DNA of 64,000 nucleotides from G963666895 sp963666895 (GCA_963666895.2 CAXXNS010000010.1:1-64000); one strand, 5' to 3'; positions 52,893-61,242 are shown, counted from the stretch's first letter. Made by a program: numbers and translations. The notes: generated by a model not told the origin, from the sequence alone.

Positions 52893-55150
52893 GCATCGAC
52901 TTTGCCACAGCCCCTCCCCAGGTCCACGATTTTCCAGTCCTCGGCTCCAAGCGACCAGACATCGACTTCGACTGCATCGCGGAGGCCGCCCTGGCCCAGG
53001 CCGAGACGCTCCTCGCCAGCTGGTTCCCCGCAGGCCGCCTTGAGGGCCGTGAGTTCGTGGTCGGTGACGTGAACGGCACTCAGGGCAGGTCTCTGTCGGT
53101 GAACCTGGACTCCGGCGTCTGGAAGGACTTCGCGACCGGGGAGGGCGGCTCCGACCTTATCAGCTTGCTGGCCGCCCGCCTGGGCGTCCGTAATGGCGAA
53201 GCCGCCAGGGAGCTGGCCCTGGAGTTGGGAGTCTCGTGTGCCAGCTCTGACGCTAGCGTCAGAAGAAAAAATTCTAGGCCCATCCCGAAGGGTTCCATCC
53301 AGGCCCAGAAGCCCGAGCACCCGAAAACCCCTCCCGTGGACCGGCACCCGCGGCTCGGCACCCCGTCCATGACCTGGGCCTACCACGATGCCAGCGGCCA
53401 GCTCGTCGGAGCGGTCTGCCGGTTCGACGGCCCCCAGGGCAAGGAGATCCGCCCCCAGGTCTACGAGCCCGGCAAGGGCTGGGTCTGGAAAAGCATGCCG
53501 ACGCTGCGACCTCTGTACCAGCTCCCGCAGCTCTTGCAGGCCCCGGACAAGCCCGTGCTCCTGGTGGAAGGCGAGAAGGCCGCCGACGCCGCCCAGCGGC
53601 TCCTGGGCGAGGCCTGGGCCGTGACCACCTGGCCGCATGGAGCGCAATCCATCGGCAAGGCCGACTTCTCCCCCCTGGTCGGTCGTCGTGTCACGGTCTG
53701 GCCCGATCACGACAAACCCGGGTTCGAGGCCGCCCTCAAGCTGGCCGGGATCCTCGAGCAGGTCGGAGTCCGGGAGCTGGCCTTCGCCATCCCCCACGCC
53801 TTCATAGATCAGGGATGGGACGCCGCCGACCTGGAAGCCGAAGGCGCAGAGATCACCGCCAGTGTCCATTGGGACGCCGGGCTGGGGGATCTGCGCCGGG
53901 CGGCCAGGGACCGGTTCCAGATCGAGGTGCCGGAGGCACCCGCGCCCTCCGCGCCTCGCTTCGAACTGCTCGACGTGGGCTCCATGCTCTCCCGGCCGCC
54001 GGAGCCCATCCGCTGGCTGCTCAAGGACAGCTTGCCCCTGGGGCAGGTCGGCCTGCTGGCCGCCCAGGGCGGCACGGGCAAGTCCATGCTCCTGCTCCAG
54101 CTTGCCCTGGCCGTGGCCAGTTCGTCCCTGCCGAGCCCGGTGAAAGGGATCTTCGACGTGGCCGAGCACGGGCCGGTCCTGGCCGTGTTCGCCGAGGACA
54201 ACGAAAGGATGCTACGCGGCCGCCTCTGGGACGCCTATGGGCGTTTCCAGGAGCCGGGCCAGGGCGAGGGCATCGTGCCCGCCCCCAGGGCCAGCGAGGG
54301 ACAACTCCGCAAGGGCCTCAATCTCATCGCGGGGGCCGGTCTGGACCTGCGCCTCGTCCACGAGGAACTGGGGCGGCGAGACGCATCCCAGGTCTTCAAG
54401 GACCTCCTGGACCTGGCGGCCAGCATCGCAGGTCTGAAACTCATCGTGCTCGACCCCCTAGCGAGGCTCTTCTCCGGTCAGGAGAATGACAACTCCCAGG
54501 CCACGCACTTCTGCGCCCTGGTGGAACTGCTGGCCCGGGAGACCGGGGCGGCCGTGATTCTGGCTCACCATACCAGCAAGGCCAGCGGCTCCGACAAGTC
54601 CAAACCCGAGGAGCGTCTCCACCAGGGCGCGGCCCGAGGCGCTTCCGGGTTCGTGGACGCCGCCCGCTGGGTCTTGTCCATGACCAGCCTGACCCAGGCC
54701 GAATCCCGCAGCCGTTTCAAGGACTACGCCTCGGCCCACGGGCACGTCGCCTGGAAGCTGACGAAGTGCAACTGGGGCCCGCCCGGCAGGATCGAATTCC
54801 TGCGCCGCACCGAGAGCGGGATCCTGGTCCCGGCCAAGGTCGATCAAGTCGCCGCCGAGCAGATCCTCGAGGCCGTGGTCGAACTGCTCCGGGAATACGG
54901 GCGCATGACGCTGCGGAACCTGACCCGAGACCACCTGCACCGGGTCAAGGACCGGGTCGAGGGGACCACCAGGGCGAGGATCGAGGAAGCGGTCCAGGTC
55001 GGCCTCCAGGACGGAGTCCTGGAGGAGGTCACCGAGATCAATCAGAGCGGCAGGGAGACCACCTACCTGACCTGTCTGGAACCGGCAGACATACCGGCAG
55101 GGGCCAAACCGGCCAAAGCGGCCAAGACGGAGCTGCCGGTTTGCAAGTAG
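52889..55150 (+). CDS. Primase-helicase: TOPRIM + RecA-like AAA ATPase (RepA/DnaB-like)
   Basis: 753-residue replication protein of the element. Residues 45-110 resemble a primase-type N-terminal module (SLSVNLDSGVWKDFATGEGGSDLISLLA). A TOPRIM domain follows at about 225-310 (VLLVEGEKAADA; VWPDHDKPGFEA, with the acidic metal residues). The RecA/KaiC-like ATPase has Walker A GGTGKS near residue 395, Walker B in LKLIVLDPLARLF near residue 518, and LAHHTSKAS after it. The last 100 residues form a winged-helix-like tail. Such proteins start and unwind DNA at the element's origin, as P4 alpha or PICI Rep do. A perfect 16-bp palindrome lies inside its coding sequence at 53247. Confidence 0.82.
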   Translation: MSIDFATAPPQVHDFPVLGSKRPDIDFDCIAEAALAQAETLLASWFPAGRLEGREFVVGDVNGTQGRSLSVNLDSGVWKDFATGEGGSDLISLLAARLGVRNGEAARELALELGVSCASSDASVRRKNSRPIPKGSIQAQKPEHPKTPPVDRHPRLGTPSMTWAYHDASGQLVGAVCRFDGPQGKEIRPQVYEPGKGWVWKSMPTLRPLYQLPQLLQAPDKPVLLVEGEKAADAAQRLLGEAWAVTTWPHGAQSIGKADFSPLVGRRVTVWPDHDKPGFEAALKLAGILEQVGVRELAFAIPHAFIDQGWDAADLEAEGAEITASVHWDAGLGDLRRAARDRFQIEVPEAPAPSAPRFELLDVGSMLSRPPEPIRWLLKDSLPLGQVGLLAAQGGTGKSMLLLQLALAVASSSLPSPVKGIFDVAEHGPVLAVFAEDNERMLRGRLWDAYGRFQEPGQGEGIVPAPRASEGQLRKGLNLIAGAGLDLRLVHEELGRRDASQVFKDLLDLAASIAGLKLIVLDPLARLFSGQENDNSQATHFCALVELLARETGAAVILAHHTSKASGSDKSKPEERLHQGAARGASGFVDAARWVLSMTSLTQAESRSRFKDYASAHGHVAWKLTKCNWGPPGRIEFLRRTESGILVPAKVDQVAAEQILEAVVELLREYGRMTLRNLTRDHLHRVKDRVEGTTRARIEEAVQVGLQDGVLEEVTEINQSGRETTYLTCLEPADIPAGAKPAKAAKTELPVCK
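53247..53262 (+). repeat. Perfect 16-bp palindrome inside the primase-helicase gene
   Basis: CTGACGCTAGCGTCAG reads the same on both strands. A 14-of-16 match lies at 57693-57708. It sits in the linker between the first two domains of the protein, so the coding constraint is weak there. It may be a binding site for an element regulator. Confidence 0.55.
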
Positions 55151-55259
55151 CTGTAATAACATAATCCGCCAAAAGCGGCGGGCCGAAATACCGGCGGGGC
55201 GTTTCTGCCGGTTTGCAAGTGGTTGAAATCATGGAACCGGCCAAACCGGCGGAACCGGC
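55081..55259. repeat. Cluster of ACCGGC repeats, possible origin or iteron region
   Basis: ACCGGC occurs seven times and its complement GCCGGT twice between 55081 and 55259, partly as the pair CTGCCGGTTTGCAAGT (55133 and 55205). The cluster spans the 3' end of the primase-helicase gene and the gap after it. Iterons beside a replication gene are a common origin layout; that reading is inference. Confidence 0.4.
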
Positions 55260-55350
55260 CCCCTACGGGGGGATACTCCCCCGCCGGTATGGCGGGGAGT
55301 CACCCCCAAATCCGTGGGGTCGCCACGACCCCACGAAAGGAGATTTTGAG

Positions 55351-55572
55351 ATGGACAAGCGAGATCTGATTTACGGCCTTGAAGGTGTTCAGCAAGAAAT
55401 CCTCTCCCTGGAGGCCCGGGTACACTTCCTGGCCGGTGCGGCCGAGAAGCCGCTGGCCGACCCCAAGGACGCCGAAGGCCTGTTCTGCTGCCTGGAGGAC
55501 CTGGCCGGGACGGCCCGGGGCATCGCTCGGCATTTGGGCCGGATGGCCTCCACCCTGGAGGAGCCCGCATGA
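55351..55572 (+). CDS. Small hypothetical helical protein
   Basis: 73 residues, charged and largely helical (MDKRDLIYGLEGVQQEILSLEARVHF), no family recognised. GAAAGGAG lies 8 bp before ATG 55351; earlier in-frame sequence (from about 55213) is the repeat-rich region and is unlikely to be coding. It overlaps the next gene by 4 bp. Confidence 0.65.
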   Translation: MDKRDLIYGLEGVQQEILSLEARVHFLAGAAEKPLADPKDAEGLFCCLEDLAGTARGIARHLGRMASTLEEPA

Positions 55573-56048
55573 TCGCCGCGCCGCGCAAACGCATCCGCAA
55601 GGACCGGGCCCGGCAGCTCATCCTCGAGCACTACGGAGACCCGGCCAACGCCCTGGAGCCCAGGAAGCATTGGGGCCAATTGATCGGCCACGGTGCCCGT
55701 GGCAGCTTGTGGGGTCTGTTCGATCCCCAGGAGCTGGACGCCCTCGAGGAGGAGATCCTGGCCATGCGCCGGGAGCGCCTGGCGGCCGACCTGGGCCGCG
55801 TGGACGCGGCCCTGTTCAAGCGGGCCGCCGAGGGAGACGTGGCCGCCGTGCGGCTGGTGTACGAGCGCTTCGAAGGCTGGAAGCCCGGGCAGCGGCTCGA
55901 GATCCACCAGGGCGGCAAGGCCAAAAGCCTTTCGGTCATGACCGACGAGGAACTCAACAGTGAACTGATATTCGTCCTGGCCTCTATGGGTATCCTGGTT
56001 GCCCGCGACGGCCGGGGCGGCGGAAACAAAGGAGACGATGATGATTGA
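55569..56048 (+). CDS. Terminase small subunit-like protein
   Basis: 159-residue protein. The first half is basic with a possible HTH (RQLILEHYGDPANALEPRKHW), and the middle LGRVDAALFKRAAEGDVAAVRLVYERFEGWKP has the pattern of the helix that recurs in TerS-type proteins (LLKxAxEGDVxAxKLLxE). The C-terminus ends in an acidic tail. If correct, it would redirect phage packaging to the element's own DNA, the hallmark of satellites. The match rests on this one pattern, so it is tentative; another HTH protein is the alternative. It overlaps the next gene by 8 bp. Confidence 0.5.
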   Translation: MIAAPRKRIRKDRARQLILEHYGDPANALEPRKHWGQLIGHGARGSLWGLFDPQELDALEEEILAMRRERLAADLGRVDAALFKRAAEGDVAAVRLVYERFEGWKPGQRLEIHQGGKAKSLSVMTDEELNSELIFVLASMGILVARDGRGGGNKGDDDD

Positions 56049-56652
56049 CATGACCCCTGAGGATTTTCTGTCCCACGTTCGAGGCAATGACCAGGACTTC
56101 GGCAACCGGCCCGATGGTCACGATCGATCCAATGCCATGCCGGGGTCGGCCTACGACCAGGCCCTGGACGGCTTGAACGAGGCCCTCGCCAAGGCCCGCG
56201 CAGGAGACCACGACACCGAGGAGCCGGAGCCACGGCGACCGATCCAGGACCTGCCCGTCCGGGAGCCCGGCGCGTACAAGCTCGACCTTCCGGATCTGGT
56301 GGACCCCAACGACCCGAAGCTCGGCTGGTTCAAGCGCCAGGCTGCGGAGATGGGGCTGTCCAACAAGACGGCCCAGAACATCCTCGACCGATACCTGAAG
56401 GGTCAGGGTGAAGAGTACGAGCGGGCGAAGCAGGACTTCAACAAACAGCTTTCGCCCGAATGGGGCCAGAACTTCGACCGCAACGTCCGGGACTGCAACC
56501 GGGCCATCACCCTGACCGACCAGGCCATATCGGAACGGTTCGGCTCCAAGCTCAAGGGCGGCTTCACGCGCTGGGTGAAGTCGCATCCGGCAGTGGGATC
56601 CTCCCCCTGGTTCGCAAGGCTGATGCTGATGATCAGCGACAACACGAGGTGA
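56041..56652 (+). CDS. Capsid scaffold-like protein
   Basis: 203-residue acidic protein. Residues 80-135 (GAYKLDLPDLVDPNDPKLGWFK and AAEMGLSNKTAQNILDRYLKGQG) resemble the segment common in phage scaffold proteins, where a linker of the form YxLxLPxxVD is followed by FKxLAxExGLSxxxAQ. The N-terminal part is Asp/Gly-rich and disordered. ATG 56041 lies 6 bp after GGAG; the Met three bases earlier is the alternative. In a satellite such a protein could resize a helper capsid. The assignment is tentative because no capsid gene is present. Confidence 0.45.
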   Translation: MIDMTPEDFLSHVRGNDQDFGNRPDGHDRSNAMPGSAYDQALDGLNEALAKARAGDHDTEEPEPRRPIQDLPVREPGAYKLDLPDLVDPNDPKLGWFKRQAAEMGLSNKTAQNILDRYLKGQGEEYERAKQDFNKQLSPEWGQNFDRNVRDCNRAITLTDQAISERFGSKLKGGFTRWVKSHPAVGSSPWFARLMLMISDNTR

Positions 56653-56656
56653 CGTG

Positions 56657-56872
56657 ATGCTGTTTAACCTGTTTCAGTCAATGCAGAGGCAGGCCCAAGC
56701 CCAAATCGAGATGGCCAAGCCCGAACGATTCCTGCCCAAGGTCCTGGGGCCTGACGGGAAGCCTGGTACCATCGAGGAGGTCTTCAAACGGGCCTTCAGT
56801 TTCAACCGAAAAGTTCGCGCCCGGTCCGGGGGCGGAACCCAACCTTTTGACTTCAGGAGGCCGCTGCCGTGA
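56657..56872 (+). CDS. Small hypothetical protein
   Basis: 71 residues, starting MLFNLFQSMQRQAQAQIEM and ending in a basic tail. GAGG lies 8 bp before ATG 56657; a GTG one codon earlier is possible. The start is 4 bp after the scaffold-like gene and the stop overlaps the next start (GTGA). No family recognised; the amphipathic N-terminus may bind protein or membrane. Confidence 0.6.
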   Translation: MLFNLFQSMQRQAQAQIEMAKPERFLPKVLGPDGKPGTIEEVFKRAFSFNRKVRARSGGGTQPFDFRRPLP

Positions 56873-57576
56873 GCCTGAACAAGAAGTACGAGACGAGTGA
56901 GGTCCTGCTCCAGCGCCTTCAGGAGAAGGTCTCAGGGTATTCGCGTCAGAGGTCTCGGGTCACCCGGGAACTGGCCGAAGCCAGGAACGCGCTCCACTTG
57001 ATCAACGAGGAGTATCGCGCCGTCGTCACGGACGGCAAGGACGACCGGGAGGCCTTGCTGTTTGCCGAGATGATGGACGCCAAGAACAAGGTCAGGGAGG
57101 CCGAGCTGAAGTTGTCCGCATTCCACAAGTCGGACGCCGAGTACATCGCCGAGCTGCGCGAGACCGAGGGCGAGCACCGGGATGTTGCCCGCGCCCTGGA
57201 CGAGGCCGCCAGCCTGGAGATGGAGCGCGAGGTGATCGAGCCGGTCATCGCACTTCAGCGGGAGTTCGAGGTGGCCACGGAACGGCTCAAGGATATCTCG
57301 GCCGAGGTGGGCCGTCTGGCCCAACAGGGTACCGAACTCTCATCACGGATCCGTTTCGCCCGTAACTGGCTACCCAGGGAGGAAGCACTGTCCTATGCTC
57401 CCAGGGCTGAGGGCTACCCCCCGCCCGAGACCTTCAAGGTCAAGCTGGACGCCCAGCACTGGATCCAGATGGAGAAGCCCGGCGTCTACGGAATCCGACC
57501 CCATCCGGTCCTGGATCCCGGGAAGTCCCAACACGTTACCAAGGAGCCCGAGGTGGTGGAGAGCCTGTTCTGCTGA
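56869..57576 (+). CDS. Coiled-coil hypothetical protein
   Basis: 235-residue protein. Residues 8-150 form a long run of heptad-like, charged sequence (RSRVTRELAEARNALHLINEEYR; LKDISAEVGRLAQQG), a probable coiled coil, followed by a short globular tail with Trp and Pro. The GTG at 56869 overlaps the previous stop; no longer start is possible. It is the last gene of the operon and is followed at once by a perfect terminator. In tailless satellites such proteins may interfere with helper assembly; I cannot name a function. Confidence 0.7.
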   Translation: MSLNKKYETSEVLLQRLQEKVSGYSRQRSRVTRELAEARNALHLINEEYRAVVTDGKDDREALLFAEMMDAKNKVREAELKLSAFHKSDAEYIAELRETEGEHRDVARALDEAASLEMEREVIEPVIALQREFEVATERLKDISAEVGRLAQQGTELSSRIRFARNWLPREEALSYAPRAEGYPPPETFKVKLDAQHWIQMEKPGVYGIRPHPVLDPGKSQHVTKEPEVVESLFC

Positions 57577-57594
57577 CCTCCGCTCCTTGGGACA

Positions 57595-57642
57595 AGGCCG
57601 CCGCCTCGGTTCGCGTTACCACCGAGGCGGCGGCCTCTTTTT
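57595..57642 (+). terminator. Strong Rho-independent terminator of the early operon
   Basis: A perfect 16-bp stem (AGGCCGCCGCCTCGGT with ACCGAGGCGGCGGCCT, 10-base loop) followed by C and five T. It closes the operon that begins at 52146. Confidence 0.9.
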
Positions 57643-57692
57643 CCTGAAGGCCACTCTACCGTTCCCGGGAGTGCCTGTTTTACGAAGCAACC

Positions 57693-57708
57693 CTGACGCT
57701 AACGCCAG
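57693..57708 (+). repeat. Second copy of the palindrome CTGACGCTAACGCCAG
   Basis: It matches the perfect palindrome at 53247 in 14 of 16 bases and lies in the gap between the convergent operons. The two together suggest a shared regulator site. Confidence 0.4.
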
Positions 57709-57791
57709 TGCTATTCATTTTCGGGCGCAGGATGATCCGTAGGTCATCCTTGGCCCCTCCGATTTTTTCTCTGGCGTTGGGGTCGTGCTCG

Positions 57792-58046
57792 TCATTGTGT
57801 CAGCGTGTCCTGGGTCATCTTCCGGGCCCGCAGGTCCGGGTCCTTGTTCTCAAGAGGCTTCCCGGCCAGAAACATGACCGGCACGTTCTCCTTGTACCAG
57901 GGATGCTTCTTGCCGAGCGGGCGGACGTCGCTGGTGGCCATCAGCTTTCGAAGCCCCATGGCGGTGAAGCTGCGGATCACGCCGCCGCCGGAGACTACCA
58001 GGATCCTGTCATCCTTCGGGTCGTAGGAATCGTGGGGCTTACTCAT
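57792..58046 (-). CDS. Small hypothetical protein
   Basis: 84 residues, with a Gly-rich hydrophobic middle (DRILVVSGGGVIRSFTAMG). It overlaps the gene upstream of it (58039-58290) by 8 bp, so the two form a minus-strand pair that is convergent to the replication operon. No family recognised; the lone Gly-rich strand is not enough to call a nucleotide-binding fold. Confidence 0.6.
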   Translation of the reverse strand: MSKPHDSYDPKDDRILVVSGGGVIRSFTAMGLRKLMATSDVRPLGKKHPWYKENVPVMFLAGKPLENKDPDLRARKMTQDTLTQ

Positions 58047-58290
58047 CGGTGTCGCCCTCTTGGTCGGGGCTCTCCGTACCGGGCCGCAATTTCAGGACCG
58101 CTTCCCGGACGGAAGGCGCGAGAGCGTCGTCCATACCCTGGGACGGATTCGTCCTGGAGGAGGACTCGCTCTCCTGCTTCGGCTCGGTCGAGGGCTTCTC
58201 CGAGGAGCCGGGTCGCTTCGCTCCGAAGATGATCCGCCCTGCGAGAGGATGATCCTTGTCGATCACCTTGTTCGTGTGAATCACTGGCAT
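58039..58290 (-). CDS. Small hypothetical protein
   Basis: 83 residues: a structured start (MPVIHTNKVIDKDHPLAGRI) and a long charged, Ser/Glu/Pro-rich tail. AAGGAGG lies 9 bp before ATG 58290, which supports that start over the longer open frame. It is first of a two-gene pair. No known family. Confidence 0.6.
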   Translation of the reverse strand: MPVIHTNKVIDKDHPLAGRIIFGAKRPGSSEKPSTEPKQESESSSRTNPSQGMDDALAPSVREAVLKLRPGTESPDQEGDTDE

Positions 58291-58322
58291 GACCGTATTC
58301 CTCCTTCGCCTCCGCTCCAGAC

Positions 58323-58347
58323 AAAGAAACCCCGCGCCAGGGCGGGG
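58323..58347 (-). terminator. Hairpin terminator, minus strand
   Basis: CCCCGC (58330-58335) pairs with GCGGGG (58342-58347); on the minus strand the stem is followed by TTTCTTT. It would stop transcripts coming from the Sel1-repeat gene before they reach the two small genes at 57792-58290. Confidence 0.65.
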
Positions 58348-58540
58348 TCCGCTGGGCGCTTTAGCAGTTGAGCTTAAGGTGCGCCGCAAGCTGACGATCA
58401 AATCGCGCACCGGATAATATCAACTCTAGCCCAATTAACGACTCAAAGCAACCCAAATTTATGTCTTCATAATGCCCGGCTTTGAATTGTTTATAGAACG
58501 ATATGTCAATTACTAACGAGCTTGTGTTCACTTTGTTGCA

Positions 58541-59512
58541 TCACTTCGATACCATCTCTCGTGTAATACATTGCGCCTCTTCAATTTGCGAAGGTGTCAT
58601 GCTCTTCTGGATAGAATCTCTTAAGTTTATAGCAATTTCTAATCCACGTGATGCAGCAAGATTTAACCACACATATGCCATTACATCATCTTTTGGAATT
58701 CCCTTTCCTTCAAGATATGTTAAACCCACTAAAAATTCTCCGTCTGCATTTCCCGTATTTGCTGATTTCAAAGCCCATTTATATCCACTCTCGTAGTCTT
58801 GTATAGATTTGTTATTTGATAAAAAAAGCGCTGATAATTTGAGATATGAATCTTCGTATCCTTGATTTGCTGCCATAAGGTGCCACTTTACAGATTCTGA
58901 TAAATCAACATTAACAATTTCACCTTTTGCGTAGCAAACTCCTAAATTGTGTTGAGCTACTGGGTTTCCTTTAATTGCTGCCGCTTTATACCATTTGATA
59001 CTCTCTATGCTAGCATTTTGTATTTTTGGATTCTCGCTATATAAAATAGCCAATAGCAGTTGTGCCTCCTCTATCCCACTTTCTGCAGCAGGAATAAGCC
59101 AATATATTGCTTCTTGATCGTTTTTCTTAACAACGTCACCAAGCGCATATGCTTTTCCCAAATAATATTGTGAAACTGGAAATCCTAGATTTGCAGATTT
59201 TATAAGAAGCTCAATTGAATATTCTTTGTTTTGATTTACACCAATTCCATTGTAATAAAATCCTGAAAGCATAAGTAATGAATATGGATCGTTATTTAAT
59301 GAAGCCTTAGTATACCATTGTGCTGAATATGATTCGTTTTTATCAACTAATTCACCATTGAAATACATATCACCGAGGCGCACCTGAGCTTCTGTATCAC
59401 CTTTTTCAGCTTTTTTTATTAAGTCATCTAAAATCAAATTATTTTGTGTCTGGGCCCAAGAAAAGGTGCCGAAAAAGAATATTAATAACATTAATATCAG
59501 TTTACTACGCAT
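58541..59512 (-). CDS. Secreted Sel1-repeat protein, AT-rich
   Basis: 323-residue protein with a signal peptide (MRSKLILMLLIFFFGTFSWA, likely cut after SWA) and about six to seven Sel1-like repeats of some 36 residues, each with the AxxLGxxYxxGxxVxxD or ALxWYxxAAxxG pattern (for example VQLRLGDMYFNG, AQHNLGVCYAKGE). Such repeats form a helical solenoid for protein binding; members act in exported or envelope settings. The base composition is much more AT-rich than any neighbour, so the gene was probably gained separately as cargo. It is downstream of the divergent nuclease and alone in its strand block. A toxin- or defence-linked role is possible but not shown. Confidence 0.85.
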   Translation of the reverse strand: MRSKLILMLLIFFFGTFSWAQTQNNLILDDLIKKAEKGDTEAQVRLGDMYFNGELVDKNESYSAQWYTKASLNNDPYSLLMLSGFYYNGIGVNQNKEYSIELLIKSANLGFPVSQYYLGKAYALGDVVKKNDQEAIYWLIPAAESGIEEAQLLLAILYSENPKIQNASIESIKWYKAAAIKGNPVAQHNLGVCYAKGEIVNVDLSESVKWHLMAANQGYEDSYLKLSALFLSNNKSIQDYESGYKWALKSANTGNADGEFLVGLTYLEGKGIPKDDVMAYVWLNLAASRGLEIAINLRDSIQKSMTPSQIEEAQCITREMVSK

Positions 59513-59556
59513 ATATACTCCGATGAAATTAACTCTATATCAATGTTTCGATTCTG

Positions 59557-60036
59557 CTAGTGATGCTTCCGCCACTCCCACGGCGCCACCTGGTTACCTT
59601 CCGACCAGAGGCCTACACCAGCACCCCTGGCCTCTTCTTGGAATCGTTCCCAGTCCTCACAGACGGGCAGCTTGCAGTATCTAGTGTATACCCAAGCCAA
59701 GCCAGCCTGGATTAGCTCAGGGGCCACCTCCACGCCATCCACGAAGACCCTGGCCACAGTCCTGCCGTAGCGGTCCACGTCCAGGGCATCCACTTCGACC
59801 AGTCGGTCGTAGGCGAGTTCGGATAGTTTCTGCTTTGCCCTGGTGCCCCAGGGCTGACCCTTCTCGGGCGTGTCGATGCCGTAAAGACGGATCTTGACTT
59901 GGTCGTGCCCATCCTTGAGTACTGTCAGCGTGTCGCCGTCCGTGATCCCGACGACCTGGCCTTGCCAGGCAAAGGCCAGGGTTGGGAGAAAAGATAAGAT
60001 AAGAAAAAGGCAAGCGGCAGGTCTACAGATCATCAT
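59557..60036 (-). CDS. Thermonuclease (SNase-like), secreted
   Basis: 159-residue staphylococcal-nuclease-like enzyme that cuts DNA or RNA with Ca2+. A signal peptide ends near residue 23 (LFLILSFLPTLAFA). The SNase set is visible: VGITDGDTLTVL, IRLYGIDTPEKG with the catalytic Arg and Glu, and YGRTVARVFVDG with the second Arg. Exported nucleases of this type may degrade foreign DNA around the cell. It lies between the Sel1-repeat gene and the divergent restriction cargo. The ATG at 60036 is followed by a second Met that is an alternative start. Confidence 0.88.
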   Translation of the reverse strand: MMICRPAACLFLILSFLPTLAFAWQGQVVGITDGDTLTVLKDGHDQVKIRLYGIDTPEKGQPWGTRAKQKLSELAYDRLVEVDALDVDRYGRTVARVFVDGVEVAPELIQAGLAWVYTRYCKLPVCEDWERFQEEARGAGVGLWSEGNQVAPWEWRKHH

Positions 60037-60091
60037 GGTCTCTTTGCCTACCTGTCTATACGGATCAAGCGTAAAGTGCTAGTCTCTGATC

Positions 60092-60247
60092 ATGAAATTC
60101 GAAGACCTCATCGACTTCATCCGAAGCCGGATGGGCATGAGCCAAATCTACCAACCCTTGTTGATTCGGTCCCTGGTCGAGGCCGGCGGAACCCCCAACC
60201 CTAGAGGAGGAGCTCGTGGGGTCGTCCCGGACAAGATGAACTATTAG
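60092..60247 (+). pseudogene. Truncated N-terminal remnant of a restriction-associated protein
   Basis: A 51-residue fragment beginning MKFEDLIDFIRSRMGMSQIYQPLLIRSLVEAGG, which reads like the start of a larger restriction- or helicase-associated protein with a winged helix. The frame then turns to low-complexity sequence (GTPNPRGGARG) and stops; a neighbouring frame continues briefly (TLEEELVG) but also stops. I judge it a broken gene. It lies 24 bp before the HNH nuclease and shares its strand. Confidence 0.4.
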
Positions 60248-60270
60248 CATTTAGCACTGGCGGAGGCTTT

Positions 60271-61230
60271 ATGAAATATTGGTGGGTTAACCAAAACCAG
60301 ACTTATCGCCAAGAGATTGCTGGCGGATATATGTGGTCGCCAAAAAGGAAAAGCGACGGATCACGAAACCAGTATTATGAAAATATGCGACATACCAATG
60401 TTGGCGATATCGTCTTTTCCTATTATAATCAACAGATACAAAATCTTGGAATAGTCGTAGACACTGCGGAGTCCGCTCCAAAGCCGGACTCTTTTGGATC
60501 GACGGGAGAATACTGGGGTCATGTCGGTTGGATGGTACCAGTTGTATGGCATCGGGCTCCGGTACCTTATCGGCCTAAAGATCGAATTGAGAAAATTCGG
60601 CCATACCTGCCCGAGCGCTACTCCCCATTACGTCCAAACGGGGATGGTCTCCAAAATTTGTACCTAACGGCTATTTCTGATTCCTTGGCCGAAGTGCTGC
60701 TAGAGCCCTTTGGCGACTGGGGGCAGGAGATAGTCCGTGCTGCAGTTGACCAGCCGATGGACACTACTCTGATCGCTGATCTCGAAGACCAGATTCAAAA
60801 TAGCATACGCAATAACACGAGTATCGATTCGACAGAAAAGGACGCCTTAATCAAAGCTCGCCTTGGCCAAGGTAAATTCCGCCAAAATCTTGAATCAATT
60901 GAGCGCAGCTGCCGGCTAACCGGAGTTACTAATCGAGCCTTGCTAAGGGCTAGTCATATTAAGCCCTGGCGTTCATGTGAAAGTAATGCCGAGCGAATAG
61001 ATGGCTACAATGGCTTACTCCTCACCCCTAACGCAGACCACCTATTTGACAAGGGTTGGATAAGTTTCCTCGACGATGGACAAATGCTAATTTCAAAAAC
61101 AATTGATCCGGAGGAGTTGAGGAAAATGGGCATTGAAGTTTCTCATCCGCCCAACGTCGGCCCGTTTTCTTCCGAACAAGCAGCATACTTGGCATACCAT
61201 CGCGAGAATATTTTTCGCAAAGACCAATAA
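60271..61230 (+). CDS. EVE-like + HNH endonuclease (modification-dependent restriction type)
   Basis: 319-residue two-domain nuclease. The N-terminal half (MKYWWVNQNQTYRQEIAGG; GDIVFSYYNQQIQNLGIVV; GWMVPVVWH) has the beta-rich pattern of EVE-like domains that flip and read modified bases. The C-terminal half is an HNH domain of the HNH_2 kind: RQNLESIERSCRLTGV, ASHIKPW and NGLLLTPNADHLFD with the catalytic His and Asn residues. This architecture is known from type IV restriction enzymes that cut modified DNA. GGAGG lies 4 bp before ATG 60271. A NUDIX hydrolase gene follows by 12 bp. The modified base recognised is unknown. Confidence 0.85.
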   Translation: MKYWWVNQNQTYRQEIAGGYMWSPKRKSDGSRNQYYENMRHTNVGDIVFSYYNQQIQNLGIVVDTAESAPKPDSFGSTGEYWGHVGWMVPVVWHRAPVPYRPKDRIEKIRPYLPERYSPLRPNGDGLQNLYLTAISDSLAEVLLEPFGDWGQEIVRAAVDQPMDTTLIADLEDQIQNSIRNNTSIDSTEKDALIKARLGQGKFRQNLESIERSCRLTGVTNRALLRASHIKPWRSCESNAERIDGYNGLLLTPNADHLFDKGWISFLDDGQMLISKTIDPEELRKMGIEVSHPPNVGPFSSEQAAYLAYHRENIFRKDQ

Positions 61231-61242
61231 GGTTCCCCCCTG

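Noticed and set aside
58503..58796. Plus-strand open frame of 97 codons opposite the Sel1-repeat gene
   Set aside because: It is antisense to the conserved repeat protein and has no ribosome site or family.
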